64,000 bases of DNA, taken from assembly GCF_018408855.1 (NCBI RefSeq), contig NZ_AP024324.1, forward strand, positions 620,001 through 684,000. Direction: 5' to 3'. Made by a program: the position numbers and the translations under genes. Origin of the DNA: Caballeronia sp. NK8. GTDB lineage: Bacteria; Pseudomonadota; Gammaproteobacteria; Burkholderiales; Burkholderiaceae. Below are positions 54,013-64,000 of this stretch, one piece after another. Each line of letters starts with the position of its first letter. Positions within the stretch are counted from its first letter, which is position 1. The notes beneath the pieces are model-generated. The model was not told where the DNA came from, ran no database searches, and saw only the letters and a program-made list of their open reading frames with translations.

Positions 54013-55404
54013 TTATCGATAGCTGGCGAGTTCGCGTGCGCGCAGGCGCTCGCACGAAGGCGACTTGCGATGTCGCGCGAGCCACGCACAACACGACGCG
54101 CTCAGAACGCCCGCAGCCAGCACGTAGAGGCACAGGTACCACGGCTTGCCGGACTGGATTCCGGTCAGCCATGTCGCCGCGACGGGCGTGAGGCCTCCCG
54201 CGAACACGCCTGCGAACTGATAGACGAACGAGATGCCGCTGTAGCGCACATCCGGCTCGAACGCTTCGGAAAAGAGCGAGGACATCGTGCCGAACACGGC
54301 AGCATGAAACACCCCGAACGGTACGATGATCGCGATCCACACCGGCAGCGCCGAGCCGTTCGCGCCCGCCATCAGCATGAACGCAGGAAACGCCGAGAGT
54401 CCCGCCAGCAGCGCGCCCGTGCCGTACACGACCGGCTGCCCGACCTTGTCGGACACGCGCCCCCAGAACGGGATGAAGAACGTCATCACGAGCGCGCCGA
54501 ATACCACGCCGAGCAGCGCGGTGGTGCGCGCGAAGTGCAAGGTGTCGGTGAGATAGTGAATCGAGAACACGCCGAACACATTGAAGAACACGCCATCGAT
54601 CACGCGCGCCCCCATGCATGCGAGCACCGTGCGCGGATAGCGCCGGAACACGTCCATGATCGGCAGCGTGGCCTTGTGCGCTTTCTTCGCCTTCTTGAAG
54701 TCGTCGGTTTCGGCGACGTGCTTGCGCATGTAGAAGGTCACGATGACGAGCACGCCGCTCGCAAGGAAAGCCAGCCGCCAGCCCCACGTCAGAAACTGCT
54801 TCTCGTCGAGCGTGAACGACAGCACCGCGATGACGCCCGAGGCGAGCACGAGGCCGAGCGACATGCCCACCTGCGGCAGGCTCGCGTAGAAGCCGCGCTT
54901 CTCGACGGGCGCGGACTCATAGGTCATCAGGACCGCGCCGCCCCACTCGCCGCCGAGCCCGATACCCTGCACGATGCGGCAGGCAAGCAGCAACAGCGGC
55001 GCCGCAATGCCGATGCTCGCATACGGCGGCACTAGGCCGATCAGGACGGTCGCGCCGCCCATCAGCAGCAACGTGAGCATCAGCATCTTCTTTCTGCCGA
55101 GCCGGTCGCCGAAGTGACCGAAGATCACGCCGCCCACCGGCCGCGCGACGAAGCCGAGCGCGAACGTGCCGTAGGCGAGCATGGTCGAGATCACCGGGTC
55201 CGTCTGCGGGAAATACAGCTTGTTCAGCACGACGCCCGCCACCACCCCATAAAGGAAGAAGTCGTACCATTCGATCACCGCGCCGAGCACGCTCGACACC
55301 GTGACCGCCCGCAGATTCTCCGAACCGCTGCGCGCGACATCTTCAGCGGACGAAGGCGCGCCCGTGCCGACGTGCCCGCGTCCCTGACTGTCCTGAATCA
55401 GCAT
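54013..55404 (-). CDS. hpsU: MFS transporter, probable DHPS uptake system HpsU
   Basis: 463 residues, MHS-type MFS with VIEWYDFFLYGVVAGVVLNK in TM1, GVIFGHFGDRLGRKKMLMLT in the TM2-TM3 loop and RIVQGIGLGGEWGGAVLM in TM4. The ATG at 55404 has GGAG 6 bp upstream; a GTG five codons earlier lies over that site. It lies between the SDR and zinc-dehydrogenase genes of the hps operon. The Cupriavidus pinatubonensis cluster contains an MFS uptake protein, HpsU, in the same set, so import of 2,3-dihydroxypropane-1-sulfonate is inferred. Confidence 0.82.
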   Translation of the reverse strand: MLIQDSQGRGHVGTGAPSSAEDVARSGSENLRAVTVSSVLGAVIEWYDFFLYGVVAGVVLNKLYFPQTDPVISTMLAYGTFALGFVARPVGGVIFGHFGDRLGRKKMLMLTLLLMGGATVLIGLVPPYASIGIAAPLLLLACRIVQGIGLGGEWGGAVLMTYESAPVEKRGFYASLPQVGMSLGLVLASGVIAVLSFTLDEKQFLTWGWRLAFLASGVLVIVTFYMRKHVAETDDFKKAKKAHKATLPIMDVFRRYPRTVLACMGARVIDGVFFNVFGVFSIHYLTDTLHFARTTALLGVVFGALVMTFFIPFWGRVSDKVGQPVVYGTGALLAGLSAFPAFMLMAGANGSALPVWIAIIVPFGVFHAAVFGTMSSLFSEAFEPDVRYSGISFVYQFAGVFAGGLTPVAATWLTGIQSGKPWYLCLYVLAAGVLSASCCAWLARHRKSPSCERLRARELASYR

Positions 55405-55425
55405 GTTTGTCTCCACCAACGTGGA

Positions 55426-56193
55426 TCAGCGTGCGGTATAACCGCCGTCGATCATGATTGTTTGACCGCTAATGTAAGCGGACGCGTCGCTTGCGAGAAA
55501 CACGGCGAGGCCGTCGATGTCCTCCAGAGTGCCGTTGCGGCCGAGACAGGTTTGTTCCGCGTGCCTCGCGGCGAGCGCTTCGTCGGCGAATACGGATGCC
55601 GTGAGCGCTGTAGGAAAAAAGCCTGGACCGATGGCATTGCAGGTGATGCCGTGACGCCCCCATTCCTGAGCGATGGCGCGCGTGAGCTGCACCACGCCGC
55701 CCTTCGCCGCACCGTATGGCGCGCTGTTCGCAAACGCCCGATACGACTGCAGCGAAGCGATGTTGATGATTCTTCCCCAGCGCCGTTCCTTCATTTGTGG
55801 TGCGAGCGCCTGGGTCAGAAAGAACGGCGCGCCGAGATGCAGCGCGAGTTGCGTCTGCCATGCCTCGGGCGTGACCTCGGAAAACGGCTGGCGCAGATTC
55901 ACGCCGGCGGCATTCACCAGTATGTCGATGCGCCCGTTCGCCGCGAGCGCCTGCCCGGCGCATTGACGCGCCGCTTCCGGACTGCCGATATCCCCGGCGA
56001 TGCAATCCGCCGCGATGCCCTGCGCGGCGAGACTGGCCACCGCGTCGCGCAGCGCGCTTTCGCGCCTTGCTGCGAGCACGACGCGCGCGCCCGCGTGCCC
56101 GAGCGCGCGCGCCATCGCGAGGCCGATGCCGGCGTTGCCGCCGGTCACGAGCGCGATGCGTCCTTCGAGACTGAACAGCTTTGCATGATTCAT
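55426..56193 (-). CDS. SDR oxidoreductase, probable DHPS 2-dehydrogenase (HpsO/HpsP partner)
   Basis: 255 residues of the gluconate 5-dehydrogenase-like SDR branch: TGGNAGIG (about 17-24), VNAAG (about 91-95), catalytic Ser in NIASLQSYR and Tyr/Lys in APYGAAKGG. The end is [13 protein letters not shown]. It follows hpsN by 28 bp and precedes hpsU by 21 bp. With the zinc dehydrogenase it would convert (S)-DHPS through the 2-keto form to the (R) enantiomer used by HpsN. That role follows from the published cluster composition, not from residues that fix the substrate. Confidence 0.85.
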   Translation of the reverse strand: MNHAKLFSLEGRIALVTGGNAGIGLAMARALGHAGARVVLAARRESALRDAVASLAAQGIAADCIAGDIGSPEAARQCAGQALAANGRIDILVNAAGVNLRQPFSEVTPEAWQTQLALHLGAPFFLTQALAPQMKERRWGRIINIASLQSYRAFANSAPYGAAKGGVVQLTRAIAQEWGRHGITCNAIGPGFFPTALTASVFADEALAARHAEQTCLGRNGTLEDIDGLAVFLASDASAYISGQTIMIDGGYTAR

Positions 56194-56221
56194 CGGTCGC
56201 TCCGTCGAGTGCGCTGTGCGT

Positions 56222-57592
<1,371 letters not shown>

Positions 57593-57642
57593 TTAAAAAT
57601 AAGCCGATGCTGAACTCGGCTGATATGTTCCTAAGGCGCTAG

Positions 57643-57658
57643 ATGCAAGCGCTTGCAT
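57643..57658. promoter_or_regulatory. LacI-type operator O2 (hpsR-proximal)
   Basis: A second identical ATGCAAGCGCTTGCAT, centred 73 bp from O1, close to seven helical turns, which permits looping. It abuts a consensus -10 box TATAAT (57660-57665) reading toward hpsR, implying autoregulation. Confidence 0.88.
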
Positions 57659-57744
57659 TTATAATAAATCGACTTTTCTGCGATGACATCGGGACTGTTA
57701 CCTAGAGACATGCTCTATTCGCGGCACCGTACGATCTTCATACA

Positions 57745-58815
57745 ATGACGACTTCGACCCAGGACAAAAGCCCGTTCATGAGCAACGTCGAAAGACCAAG
57801 ACTCGCCGATGTCGCGGCGCTCGCGGGCGTCTCTACGGCAACCGTGTCGCGTGCGCTGTCCAACCCCGACGTGGTGAAAGGACCGACCCGCGAGCGTATT
57901 CTGCAAGCGGTTGCGCGGCTGGGCTATGTTCCCGACGGCGCCGCACGGGCGCTGGCTCTCGGCCGGGCGCGCATGGTCGGCGCGATCGTTCCGACACTCG
58001 ACAACGCCATCTTCGCGCGCGCGGTGCAAGGGCTGCAAAGCACGCTCTCCAGCGCGGGCTATCAGTTGCTGATTTCATCGCACGAATACAGTCTTGCAGC
58101 GGAGACGGAAAGCGCACGCGCGCTGCTCGAACGCGCCGTCGATGCGCTCGTGCTCGTCGGCGCGGATCATGCCCATGAAACATGGGAACTCGTTCGCGCA
58201 AGCCGCATTCCGGTGCTCATCACCTGGACCAACGCCGTCAACGCCGGCGAATTCCTCACGGCTTCCACGCCGCTCATCGGCTTCGATAACCGCCTCGTCG
58301 GCAAGCTCGCGGCGGAGCATCTGCTGTCGCTCGGACATCGGACCTTCGGCATGATCTCCGGCCTCACGCGCCAGAACGACCGCGCGCGGCATCGCGTCGA
58401 TGGCTTTCGCACGACGCTCGCGGACGCGGGCTTGCGCCTGCCGGAAGCCAATGTCGTCGAGCAGCCGTTCGGCTTCGATGGCGGACGCGCAGGTCTCAAG
58501 CATCTGATGCAACTCCGGCCGCGCCCGAGCGCCGTCTTTTGCGGCAACGACGTCCTCGCGCTCGGCGCGCTGTTCGAGGCGCAATCGATGAAGATCGACG
58601 TGCCGCGCGAACTGTCGATCGTCGGCTGCGACAACCTGCCGATCTCCTCGCAGATCACGCCGGGTCTTTCCACTGTCTTGCTGCCTACGTATGAACTGGG
58701 CCAGCGCGCGGCCCTCACCCTGCTCGAATGGCTCGCCTCGGATCGGGTTCCCGCCGACGCGTGCCTGCCGATCGAACTCGTGGTGCGCGGCACGAGCGGG
58801 CCGCCGCCGGCCTGA
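57745..58815 (+). CDS. hpsR: LacI-family regulator of the hps operon
   Basis: 356 residues from 57745, or 345 from the ATG at 57778, which sits closer to the domain. The LacI HTH RLADVAALAGVSTATVSRAL (about 19-38) with the hinge helix GAARALALGRARMVG is followed by a type 1 periplasmic-binding fold (about 70-340; VFCGNDVLALGALFEAQ, PRELSIVGCDNL). Two identical palindromes lie between it and the divergent hpsN. The Cupriavidus cluster carries a LacI regulator named HpsR. The inducer is probably DHPS or sulfolactate (inference). Confidence 0.9.
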   Translation: MTTSTQDKSPFMSNVERPRLADVAALAGVSTATVSRALSNPDVVKGPTRERILQAVARLGYVPDGAARALALGRARMVGAIVPTLDNAIFARAVQGLQSTLSSAGYQLLISSHEYSLAAETESARALLERAVDALVLVGADHAHETWELVRASRIPVLITWTNAVNAGEFLTASTPLIGFDNRLVGKLAAEHLLSLGHRTFGMISGLTRQNDRARHRVDGFRTTLADAGLRLPEANVVEQPFGFDGGRAGLKHLMQLRPRPSAVFCGNDVLALGALFEAQSMKIDVPRELSIVGCDNLPISSQITPGLSTVLLPTYELGQRAALTLLEWLASDRVPADACLPIELVVRGTSGPPPA

Positions 58816-58827
58816 GCGCCACGATGC

Positions 58828-60102
58828 TCACGACGCGCTCGACGCCTTCGGCCGCATGCCGAGCGTCTCGCGCATGCAGACGTCATCGCGCTGACGCTCC
58901 CAATGCGCGACCGCCACCGTGGCGACCGCGTTGCCGATCATGTTGGTCGTCGCGCGAACTTCGGCGATGAACCGGTCGACACCCAGCACGAGCGCCGCGC
59001 CTTCGATCGGAATGTGCTTGAACGCCGCGAGCGTCGCCAGGAGGCAGATGAAGCTCGCGCCGGCCACGCCCGCCATGCCTTTGGACGTCAGCATCGAAAT
59101 GCCGACGAGCACCGCCTGCTCGGCCACCGACAGCTGAATGCCGAAGGCCTGCGCGATGAACACCGCGCAAATGACCTGCGCCACGCACGTTCCGGCCAGA
59201 TTGAAGGTATAGCCCATCGGCATGACGATACCGACCACGCCCGTCGGACATCCGAGCGCTTCGAGCTTCTTGACGAGCTGCGGAAACGCCGCTTCCGACG
59301 AAACCGTCGCGATGACGAGCAGGATCTCGCCGCGTATGTACTTGAGCAGCCGCCACAGGCTGACGTCGCACATCAGGCAGATGCCGCCCAGCACCAGCAC
59401 GATATACGCGAGCGTCGCGACGTAGACGGTGATCAGCAGCATCATGAGCGAGTTCATGGTGGCGAAGCCGAACTTCCCGACGGCATAGGCCATCGCGCCG
59501 AATGCGCCGATCGGCGCGACACGCATGACAATACGCACGATGCCGAAGAGCGCGTGACTGATCGCTTCGAAGAACTTGTACGCCGGCTCGCCGGCCTTGC
59601 CCGCATGCGACAGACCGATCGCGAAAAGGGTCGAGAAGAGCACGACCTGCAGCATGTCCGAATGCGCGAAGGCCGACACCGCGCTATCGGGAATGATGTT
59701 CAGAAAGAATTCGGTGATGCCGCCCGATGCATGCATCGAGCGTTCGTATCCGCTCAGCACGCTCGCATCGATCGAAGCCGGCGAGAGATTGAGGCTCGCG
59801 CCGGGCTGGATATAGTTGACGGCCCACAAGCCCATGAGCAGCGCGATGGTCGTGGTCAGTTCGAACAGGATGATCGACCGCCCGCCGATGCGCCCCAGCG
59901 CACCCGCGCCGCCCATCTCTTTCGCGCCGAGCACGATGGTCACGAAAATCAGCGGCGCGGTGACCATCTTGACCAGTTTGATGAACGCCGTGCTCAACGG
60001 TGCGACGCTCTGCCCGAAGTGGGGAAAGTAATGGCCGAGCAGCGCGCCGGCCACGATTGCGATGAGCACCTGAACGTAAATCTGACGAAAGATTTTTCGC
60101 AT
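58828..60102 (-). CDS. Dicarboxylate/amino acid:cation symporter, DctA family
   Basis: 424 residues with DctA architecture: short N-terminus MRKIFRQIYVQVLIAIVAGALLG, family motifs GRSIILFELTTTIALLMG and MGYTFNLAGTCVAQVICAVFI, the re-entrant loop SKGMAGVAGASF and NMIGNAVATVAVAHWE near the end. DctA proteins import C4-dicarboxylates with protons or sodium. It is the last gene of the suyAB-dctA-comC operon, 69 bp after the ComC-like gene and convergent with hpsR (12 bp). Sulfolactate is a doubly charged C3 analogue of malate, so it is a plausible substrate here. Confidence 0.88.
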   Translation of the reverse strand: MRKIFRQIYVQVLIAIVAGALLGHYFPHFGQSVAPLSTAFIKLVKMVTAPLIFVTIVLGAKEMGGAGALGRIGGRSIILFELTTTIALLMGLWAVNYIQPGASLNLSPASIDASVLSGYERSMHASGGITEFFLNIIPDSAVSAFAHSDMLQVVLFSTLFAIGLSHAGKAGEPAYKFFEAISHALFGIVRIVMRVAPIGAFGAMAYAVGKFGFATMNSLMMLLITVYVATLAYIVLVLGGICLMCDVSLWRLLKYIRGEILLVIATVSSEAAFPQLVKKLEALGCPTGVVGIVMPMGYTFNLAGTCVAQVICAVFIAQAFGIQLSVAEQAVLVGISMLTSKGMAGVAGASFICLLATLAAFKHIPIEGAALVLGVDRFIAEVRATTNMIGNAVATVAVAHWERQRDDVCMRETLGMRPKASSAS

Positions 60103-60171
60103 GCTTGTCTCCGCGGCATCGGTGCCGGTTTCTTATCGCTGGAAGAAGGTAAAGCGGGAATGTCGACTATT

Positions 60172-61206
60172 TCATATTGTGTCGGTTCTTTCCTTCGCCA
60201 GCGCTCGAAGCTGGCTCAGCAAGGCGCGGTTCATCACGATTCCCGTACGCTCGCTGCGCGCTGCAATGTCCTGCCGGCGATAACCGGGCAATCGCACGTC
60301 CGGATCGGCCAGCATCAATTCGACGAGCGTCTCGATCCTGCGCTGATACAGCGTCGTGCCGGCGAGCGCTTCGGGATCGATCAGCCAGAAGAGATGGCCC
60401 ACGCCCGAGCGCGGCCCGTCTTCCGTGAGAAACGAGCCGGCTTCCGCGCCGAATTGAGCGCCCGACAAAGCCGCCGCGAGCAGTTCGACGACGAGAGCGA
60501 GCATCGCGCCCTTCGCGCCGCCGAATGGCAGCATCATGCCTTCGAGCGCCGCCCGCGCGCTGGTCGTGGGTTTCCCGTCCGCCGCGGTGGCCCATCCTTC
60601 GGGAATGGGCTGGTCGTCGCGCGCCGCGACCATGATCCGGCCGCGCGCGACTTGCGACATCGACAGATCGATCATGAGCGGCGCGGCATCGGCGCGCGGG
60701 AACACGGCGGCGATCGGGTTGGTGCCGAACAGCGGACGCGTTCCGCCCCACGCGGGCATCGCGCCCGGCGAGTTGCTGAACGCGAGTCCGACGAGGCCCG
60801 CGGCGCCGGCCGCTTCCAGGTGATACGCACCCGCGCCGAAGTGATGGCTGCGCGTGACGCTCGCCGCCGCCGTGCCGAAGGTCCGCGCGCGCTCGATGCC
60901 CGTCGCGATCGCCAGTTCGCATGCGCCGAAGGCGAGTCCGTCGCAGGCGTCGACGAGAAACGCCGCGCCCTTGTCGCGCACGATGCGCGGCACCGCGCCT
61001 GCATCGACGCGGCCGTTGCGCAACTGCGCGAGATACATGGGCAACCGGCTCACGCCGTGCGATGACAGGCCGCGCGCATCCGCATACACGAGCGCCTGCG
61101 CGGCCGCCTCAGCCGTTGCGGGCGTCGCGCCCGCTTCGAGCAAGGCCGCGCGGGCGAGCGCGTGCAGATCCTTCACCGGTATGGTGATGTCGTCATGTGC
61201 GCTCAT
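60172..61206 (-). CDS. comC: Malate/L-lactate dehydrogenase-family (Ldh2) oxidoreductase, probable (R)-sulfolactate dehydrogenase ComC
   Basis: 344 residues of the Ldh2 fold, which is unrelated to Rossmann lactate dehydrogenases. It shows DARGLSSHGVSRLPMYLAQL (about 44-63), the NAD-binding TRSHHFGAGAYHLEAA (about 118-133) and FGTNPIAAVFPR. ComC of this family interconverts sulfopyruvate and (R)-sulfolactate and, with SlcC, epimerises (S)-sulfolactate before desulfonation. Assignment to ComC rather than to malate, ureidoglycolate or other Ldh2 enzymes rests on its place behind suyAB. It is translationally coupled to the DctA-like gene (ATGA at 61203-61206). Confidence 0.75.
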   Translation of the reverse strand: MSAHDDITIPVKDLHALARAALLEAGATPATAEAAAQALVYADARGLSSHGVSRLPMYLAQLRNGRVDAGAVPRIVRDKGAAFLVDACDGLAFGACELAIATGIERARTFGTAAASVTRSHHFGAGAYHLEAAGAAGLVGLAFSNSPGAMPAWGGTRPLFGTNPIAAVFPRADAAPLMIDLSMSQVARGRIMVAARDDQPIPEGWATAADGKPTTSARAALEGMMLPFGGAKGAMLALVVELLAAALSGAQFGAEAGSFLTEDGPRSGVGHLFWLIDPEALAGTTLYQRRIETLVELMLADPDVRLPGYRRQDIAARSERTGIVMNRALLSQLRALAKERTDTI

Positions 61207-62510
61207 TTGTGCATGTCCCGCGCGGGTTCGATCATCAGGCGCGCTTCTTCATCGTTCGCGGCGCGCGGGTTCGCGAGCACCGCGCGCGCCGTCTCGACAT
61301 CGAACACGCCTTCCCAGCGCGCGACGACCAGTGTCGCGACCGCGTTGCCGATCATGTTCACGAGCGCGCGAATCTCGTTGAGCACGCGATCTATGCCGAT
61401 GATGAGCGTGATCCCCGCTACCGGAATGATGTTGTGCGACGACAGCGTGGCGGTCAGCGCAACCAGCGCCGCGCCCGCGACGCCCGCCCCGCCTTTCGAT
61501 GTCACCAGCAAGATCGCGAGCAGGCCGAGCTGCTGCATCAGCGAGAGATGCGTGTTGGTCGCCTGCGCGATGAAGAGCGAGGTCATGGTCAGATAGATGG
61601 CCGCGCCGTCGAGGTTGAACGAATAGCCGGTCGGCAGCACGAGTCCGACGACCGATTTCGGGCAGCCCAGCCGTTCGAGCTTTTCCATCAGACGCGGCAG
61701 CACGGATTCGGTCGTCGACGTGCCGAGCACGATCAGCAGTTCCTCGCGCAGATAGCGCAAGAGCGGCCACAGCCCCACGCCGGCCCAGCGGCATGCGGTG
61801 CCGAGCACGAGCGCGACGAAAATGATGCTGGTCGCGTAGAAGCACAGAATCAGCAGGCCCAGTTGCTGCAAGGTCCCGATGCCGTACTTGCCGACCGTGA
61901 ACGCGATCGCGCCGAACGCGCCGAGGGGTGCGAGCCGCATGATCATTTCGACGATACGCATCAACGCGTCGCCAAGCTGCTCGATGCACTGCGAGAGAAA
62001 CTTGCTGCGCTCGGACATCAGCGACAGCGCCACCCCGAACAGTACCGAGAACAGCAGCACCTGAAGCAGATCGCCGCGCGCGAACGCGCCCACGACCGAG
62101 TTCGGCACGATCTCCTCGAGCATGCTTCTGTGCTCGGCGCTATGCACTTCGGTGACGAAATGCGAGACCGCGCCGGGATCGAGCGTCTTCGGATCGATGT
62201 CGAGACCCGCGCCGGGATGCATCACGTTCGCGACGATCATGCCGATCACGAGCGCGAGGGTCGTAACCACCTCGAAATAGAGAATCGTCTTGAAGCCGAC
62301 GCGCCCGACCTGCTTCAGGCTCTCCATGCGAGCGATGCCGACCGACACCGTGCAGAAGATCAAGAGCGTGATGAGCATCTTGATGAGGCGGATGAACGTA
62401 TCGCCGAGCGGCTTGAACTGCACGCCCAGCGCCGGCGCGAAATAGCCGACGAGAATGCCGGCTGCCAGGCCGATCAGGACCTGGACATAGAGATGCTTGA
62501 GCACGCGCAA
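61203..62510 (-). CDS. Dicarboxylate/amino acid:cation symporter, DctA family (second copy)
   Basis: 435 residues, a paralogue of the protein at 58.8 kb. It shows VLKHLYVQVLIGLAAGILVG at the start, GFKTILYFEVVTTLALVIGM, GYSFNLDGAAIYLTMTSLFI (the DctA-type Asp is present here, whereas the other copy has Ala in the same place), SKGGAGVAGAALVAL and NMIGNAVATLVVARWEG. It lies 185 bp after suyB, separated by a large hairpin, and overlaps the comC start. The two carriers therefore differ at a substrate- or cation-site position and may take up different acids. Confidence 0.9.
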   Translation of the reverse strand: MRVLKHLYVQVLIGLAAGILVGYFAPALGVQFKPLGDTFIRLIKMLITLLIFCTVSVGIARMESLKQVGRVGFKTILYFEVVTTLALVIGMIVANVMHPGAGLDIDPKTLDPGAVSHFVTEVHSAEHRSMLEEIVPNSVVGAFARGDLLQVLLFSVLFGVALSLMSERSKFLSQCIEQLGDALMRIVEMIMRLAPLGAFGAIAFTVGKYGIGTLQQLGLLILCFYATSIIFVALVLGTACRWAGVGLWPLLRYLREELLIVLGTSTTESVLPRLMEKLERLGCPKSVVGLVLPTGYSFNLDGAAIYLTMTSLFIAQATNTHLSLMQQLGLLAILLVTSKGGAGVAGAALVALTATLSSHNIIPVAGITLIIGIDRVLNEIRALVNMIGNAVATLVVARWEGVFDVETARAVLANPRAANDEEARLMIEPARDMHK

Positions 62511-62646
62511 GATGGTGTCTCCTCCACTCGCTGCTGCCAGATGACGACCGGGGCGCGATATCGGTTCGCGCCGCTTCTGGGACGGCTTGCGAACCGGCGC
62601 GCGCCGGATGGGGATCTCTCTCTGATTGCTCTTGCTTTCGATACTT

Positions 62647-62683
62647 CAGCGCGTGCGGCGCAACGAAGCCGCCGCACGCGCTG
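62647..62683 (-). terminator. Large hairpin after suyB
   Basis: CAGCGCGTGCGGCG (62647-62660) and CGCCGCACGCGCTG (62670-62683) form a perfect 14-bp stem over a 9-nt loop, 12 bp past the suyB stop. There is no T-run after it, so it is more likely a partial terminator or an RNA-stabilising structure that lowers expression of the downstream dctA-comC genes relative to suyAB. Confidence 0.6.
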
Positions 62684-62695
62684 CCGCACGCGGGC

Positions 62696-63871
62696 TTACG
62701 CGCTCTCGAACAGACGCGTCAGCACGAACTCGCGGTGACCGAGCGTTTCCGCCGAGGTCCAGCGGCCATTGGCGGTGGCGAGCATGCATTCGAGCAGCTT
62801 GTCGCCGGTTTGATCGAGGTTCTGCTCGCGTTGCAGGATGCCGGAGACGTCCACGTCGATGTGCTCGCCCATCGTGCGTACCGTGCGCGGATTCGCGCAG
62901 ATCTTGATCACCGGGACGATCGCGTTGCCGATCACGTTGCCCTGGCCGGTCGGGAAGAAGTGCACCGCGAAACCCGAAGCCGCGCACAGCGTCACCATTT
63001 CCGCCGCGGCCGACGACGAGTCCATGAACCACAGGCCCGAATGCGTCGGCTCCTCGGCCTTGTCGAGCACGCCGTCGACCATGCACTTCTTGCCGATCTT
63101 CTGGATGTTGCCGAGCGCCTTTTCCTCGATGGTCGTCAGGCCGCCGGCGATGTTTCCCTTGGTCGGTTGGGATTCCGAAAGATCGTCGGTCTTCCAGCGG
63201 TTGATCATGTCCTGATAGCGGTCGAACATGAACTGGAAGCGTTCGCGCACGCCATCGTTCGCGCAGCGCGCGGCGACGATCTGTTCGCCGCCAGTGAGTT
63301 CCGAGGTCTCGCCGAAGACGAGCGTGTTGCCGAGGCCGTAAAGCTTGTCGAACGCGTTTCCGACGGTGGGATTCGCGCCGCAGCCCGAGGTCGTGTCCGA
63401 TTCGCCGCACTTGGTCGAGACCCACAGTTCGCTGATCGGGCATTCCTCGCGTTCGAGCGTGGTCGCGTACTGCACCATTTCCTTGGCCGCTTTCGATGCG
63501 CGCATGATCGTGTCGTGATCGCCGTGCAACTCGATGCCGAAGCCCATCACCGGCTTGCCGGATTTCGCGATGCCGTCGACCACGCGCTTCGTCCACCCTT
63601 CCTCGATGCCGATCACCACGACCGCCGCGACGTTCGGATTGCTGCCCGCGCCGATCAGCGTGCGGAAATGCAGATCCAGGTCCGCGCCGAACTGCAGGCG
63701 GCCATACGGATGCGGAATCGCCATGGTGCCTTTGATGGCGCTTTCGACCGCCATCGCCGCCGCGTTGGACAGGTCGTCCACCGGCAGGATGATGACGTGG
63801 TTGCGAACGCCGACGCGGCCGTTCTCACGGCGATAACCACGAAAAGTAGTGTCCAGTTGAAGCACGCTCAT
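62696..63871 (-). CDS. suyB: (R)-sulfolactate sulfo-lyase subunit beta
   Basis: 391 residues of the UxaA/altronate-dehydratase C-terminal family, in its SuyB branch. The N-terminus reads [20 protein letters not shown], followed by [39 protein letters not shown], the [20 protein letters not shown] segment and [18 protein letters not shown]. These match what I recall of Paracoccus SuyB very closely. With SuyA it splits (R)-sulfolactate into pyruvate and sulfite in the cytoplasm, completing the DHPS route started by HpsN. The suyA 3' end lies 48 bp upstream. Confidence 0.93.
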   Translation of the reverse strand: MSVLQLDTTFRGYRRENGRVGVRNHVIILPVDDLSNAAAMAVESAIKGTMAIPHPYGRLQFGADLDLHFRTLIGAGSNPNVAAVVVIGIEEGWTKRVVDGIAKSGKPVMGFGIELHGDHDTIMRASKAAKEMVQYATTLEREECPISELWVSTKCGESDTTSGCGANPTVGNAFDKLYGLGNTLVFGETSELTGGEQIVAARCANDGVRERFQFMFDRYQDMINRWKTDDLSESQPTKGNIAGGLTTIEEKALGNIQKIGKKCMVDGVLDKAEEPTHSGLWFMDSSSAAAEMVTLCAASGFAVHFFPTGQGNVIGNAIVPVIKICANPRTVRTMGEHIDVDVSGILQREQNLDQTGDKLLECMLATANGRWTSAETLGHREFVLTRLFESA

Positions 63872-63919
63872 GATGTCTCTCTCGATGTGGGGTGGAAGTA
63901 GCCGGCTGCGATACAGGGC

Positions 63920-64000
63920 TTACCAGCGCTTCGTCTTGATGTTGTGCACGTGAGCGTGCTCGCCCGCCGTGATGGGCGCGACCACCTTGCCGATATCCAC
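63920..64000 (-). CDS. suyA: (R)-sulfolactate sulfo-lyase subunit alpha, C-terminal end only
   Basis: Partial: the last 26 codons and TAA (63922-63920) enter from the right edge, reading VDIGKVVAPITAGEHAHVHN and then IKTKRW. The His-rich HAHVHNIKTKRW ending is the conserved C-terminus of the SAF-domain small subunit (UxaA N-terminal family, SuyA). It is the smaller partner of SuyB, encoded 48 bp downstream in the same direction, as in known suyAB operons. Confidence 0.88.
   Translation of the reverse strand: MDIGKVVAPITAGEHAHVHNIKTKRW

Noticed and set aside
58903..61065. Long plus-strand open frame opposite dctA and comC
   Set aside because: Antisense to motif-complete genes; its composition is typical of complement frames in GC-rich DNA.
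62696..63871. Altronate dehydratase UxaA
   Set aside because: The SuyB-type N-terminus and the separate SuyA C-terminus ending HVHNIKTKRW, plus the adjacent hps genes, fit sulfo-lyase better; no uronate genes are present.

Overview
The window is high-GC (mid-60s percent by eye), densely coded bacterial DNA that looks like a Burkholderiaceae genome of the Paraburkholderia/Caballeronia/Cupriavidus type. The basis is the style of its catabolic operons, aconitase B, pntAB, etfBA, the oxc/frc oxalate pair and a sulfonate cluster laid out as in Cupriavidus pinatubonensis. I see no rRNA, tRNA, CRISPR array, insertion sequence or phage gene. Nearly everything is catabolism plus transport, arranged as regulator-operon modules, as on a secondary chromosome or accessory chromosomal region.

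Region 1 (1-9.1 kb, all minus strand): a ring-amide module. A D-hydantoinase/dihydropyrimidinase and a complete oligopeptide-type ABC importer (binding protein, two permeases, a double ATPase) are followed by a sugar-nucleotide-type epimerase, an SDR and a PuuE-type allantoinase cut by the window edge. Four consecutive genes (permease, permease, ATPase, epimerase) are joined by three ATGA overlaps. Region 2 (9.5-18.6 kb): an HD-domain phosphohydrolase, then two shikimate/quinate-like operons. The minus-strand operon has an AroE paralogue, a TIM-barrel isomerase and an MFS transporter reduced to its two ends. The plus-strand operon runs PanE-VOC-MaoC-CaiB-AroE-AroQ. Each has a divergent LysR regulator.

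Region 3 (18.5-38.5 kb): two operons around a TetR regulator. The minus-strand run from 30.7 to 18.5 kb carries aldehyde dehydrogenase, GMC alcohol dehydrogenase, a Tat-exported sugar binding protein with two permeases and a double ATPase, etfB, etfA, an MFS transporter and a Gfo/Idh oxidoreductase. On the other side lie a CoA-transferase (minus) and a plus-strand operon of acyl-CoA dehydrogenase, SDR, DUF993 protein, TIM-barrel isomerase and Gfo/Idh oxidoreductase. A shared 16-bp motif in both divergent promoter regions suggests one regulon that oxidises an imported alcohol or sugar derivative through aldehyde, acid and acyl-CoA, with ETF taking the electrons.

Region 4 (38.3-47.5 kb): a lipoprotein of the guanyl-RNase family lacking two catalytic residues, acnB with a readable promoter, operator repeats and terminator, a FAH-pntA-pntB-panE operon, and a single PAS-domain protein. 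Region 5 (47.6-52.1 kb): oxalate catabolism (MFS oxalate/formate antiporter, oxalyl-CoA decarboxylase, formyl-CoA transferase), followed by a glycine-zipper envelope protein with a histidine-rich tail.

Region 6 (53-64 kb): a sulfonate pathway. A LacI regulator, MFS transporter, three dehydrogenases (one the HisD-like HpsN) and (R)-sulfolactate sulfo-lyase SuyAB match the known hps/suy pathway, which converts 2,3-dihydroxypropane-1-sulfonate to sulfolactate and then to pyruvate plus sulfite. Here the suyAB operon also carries a ComC-like dehydrogenase and two DctA-type carriers. Two perfect palindromic operators sit 73 bp apart in front of hpsR and hpsN.
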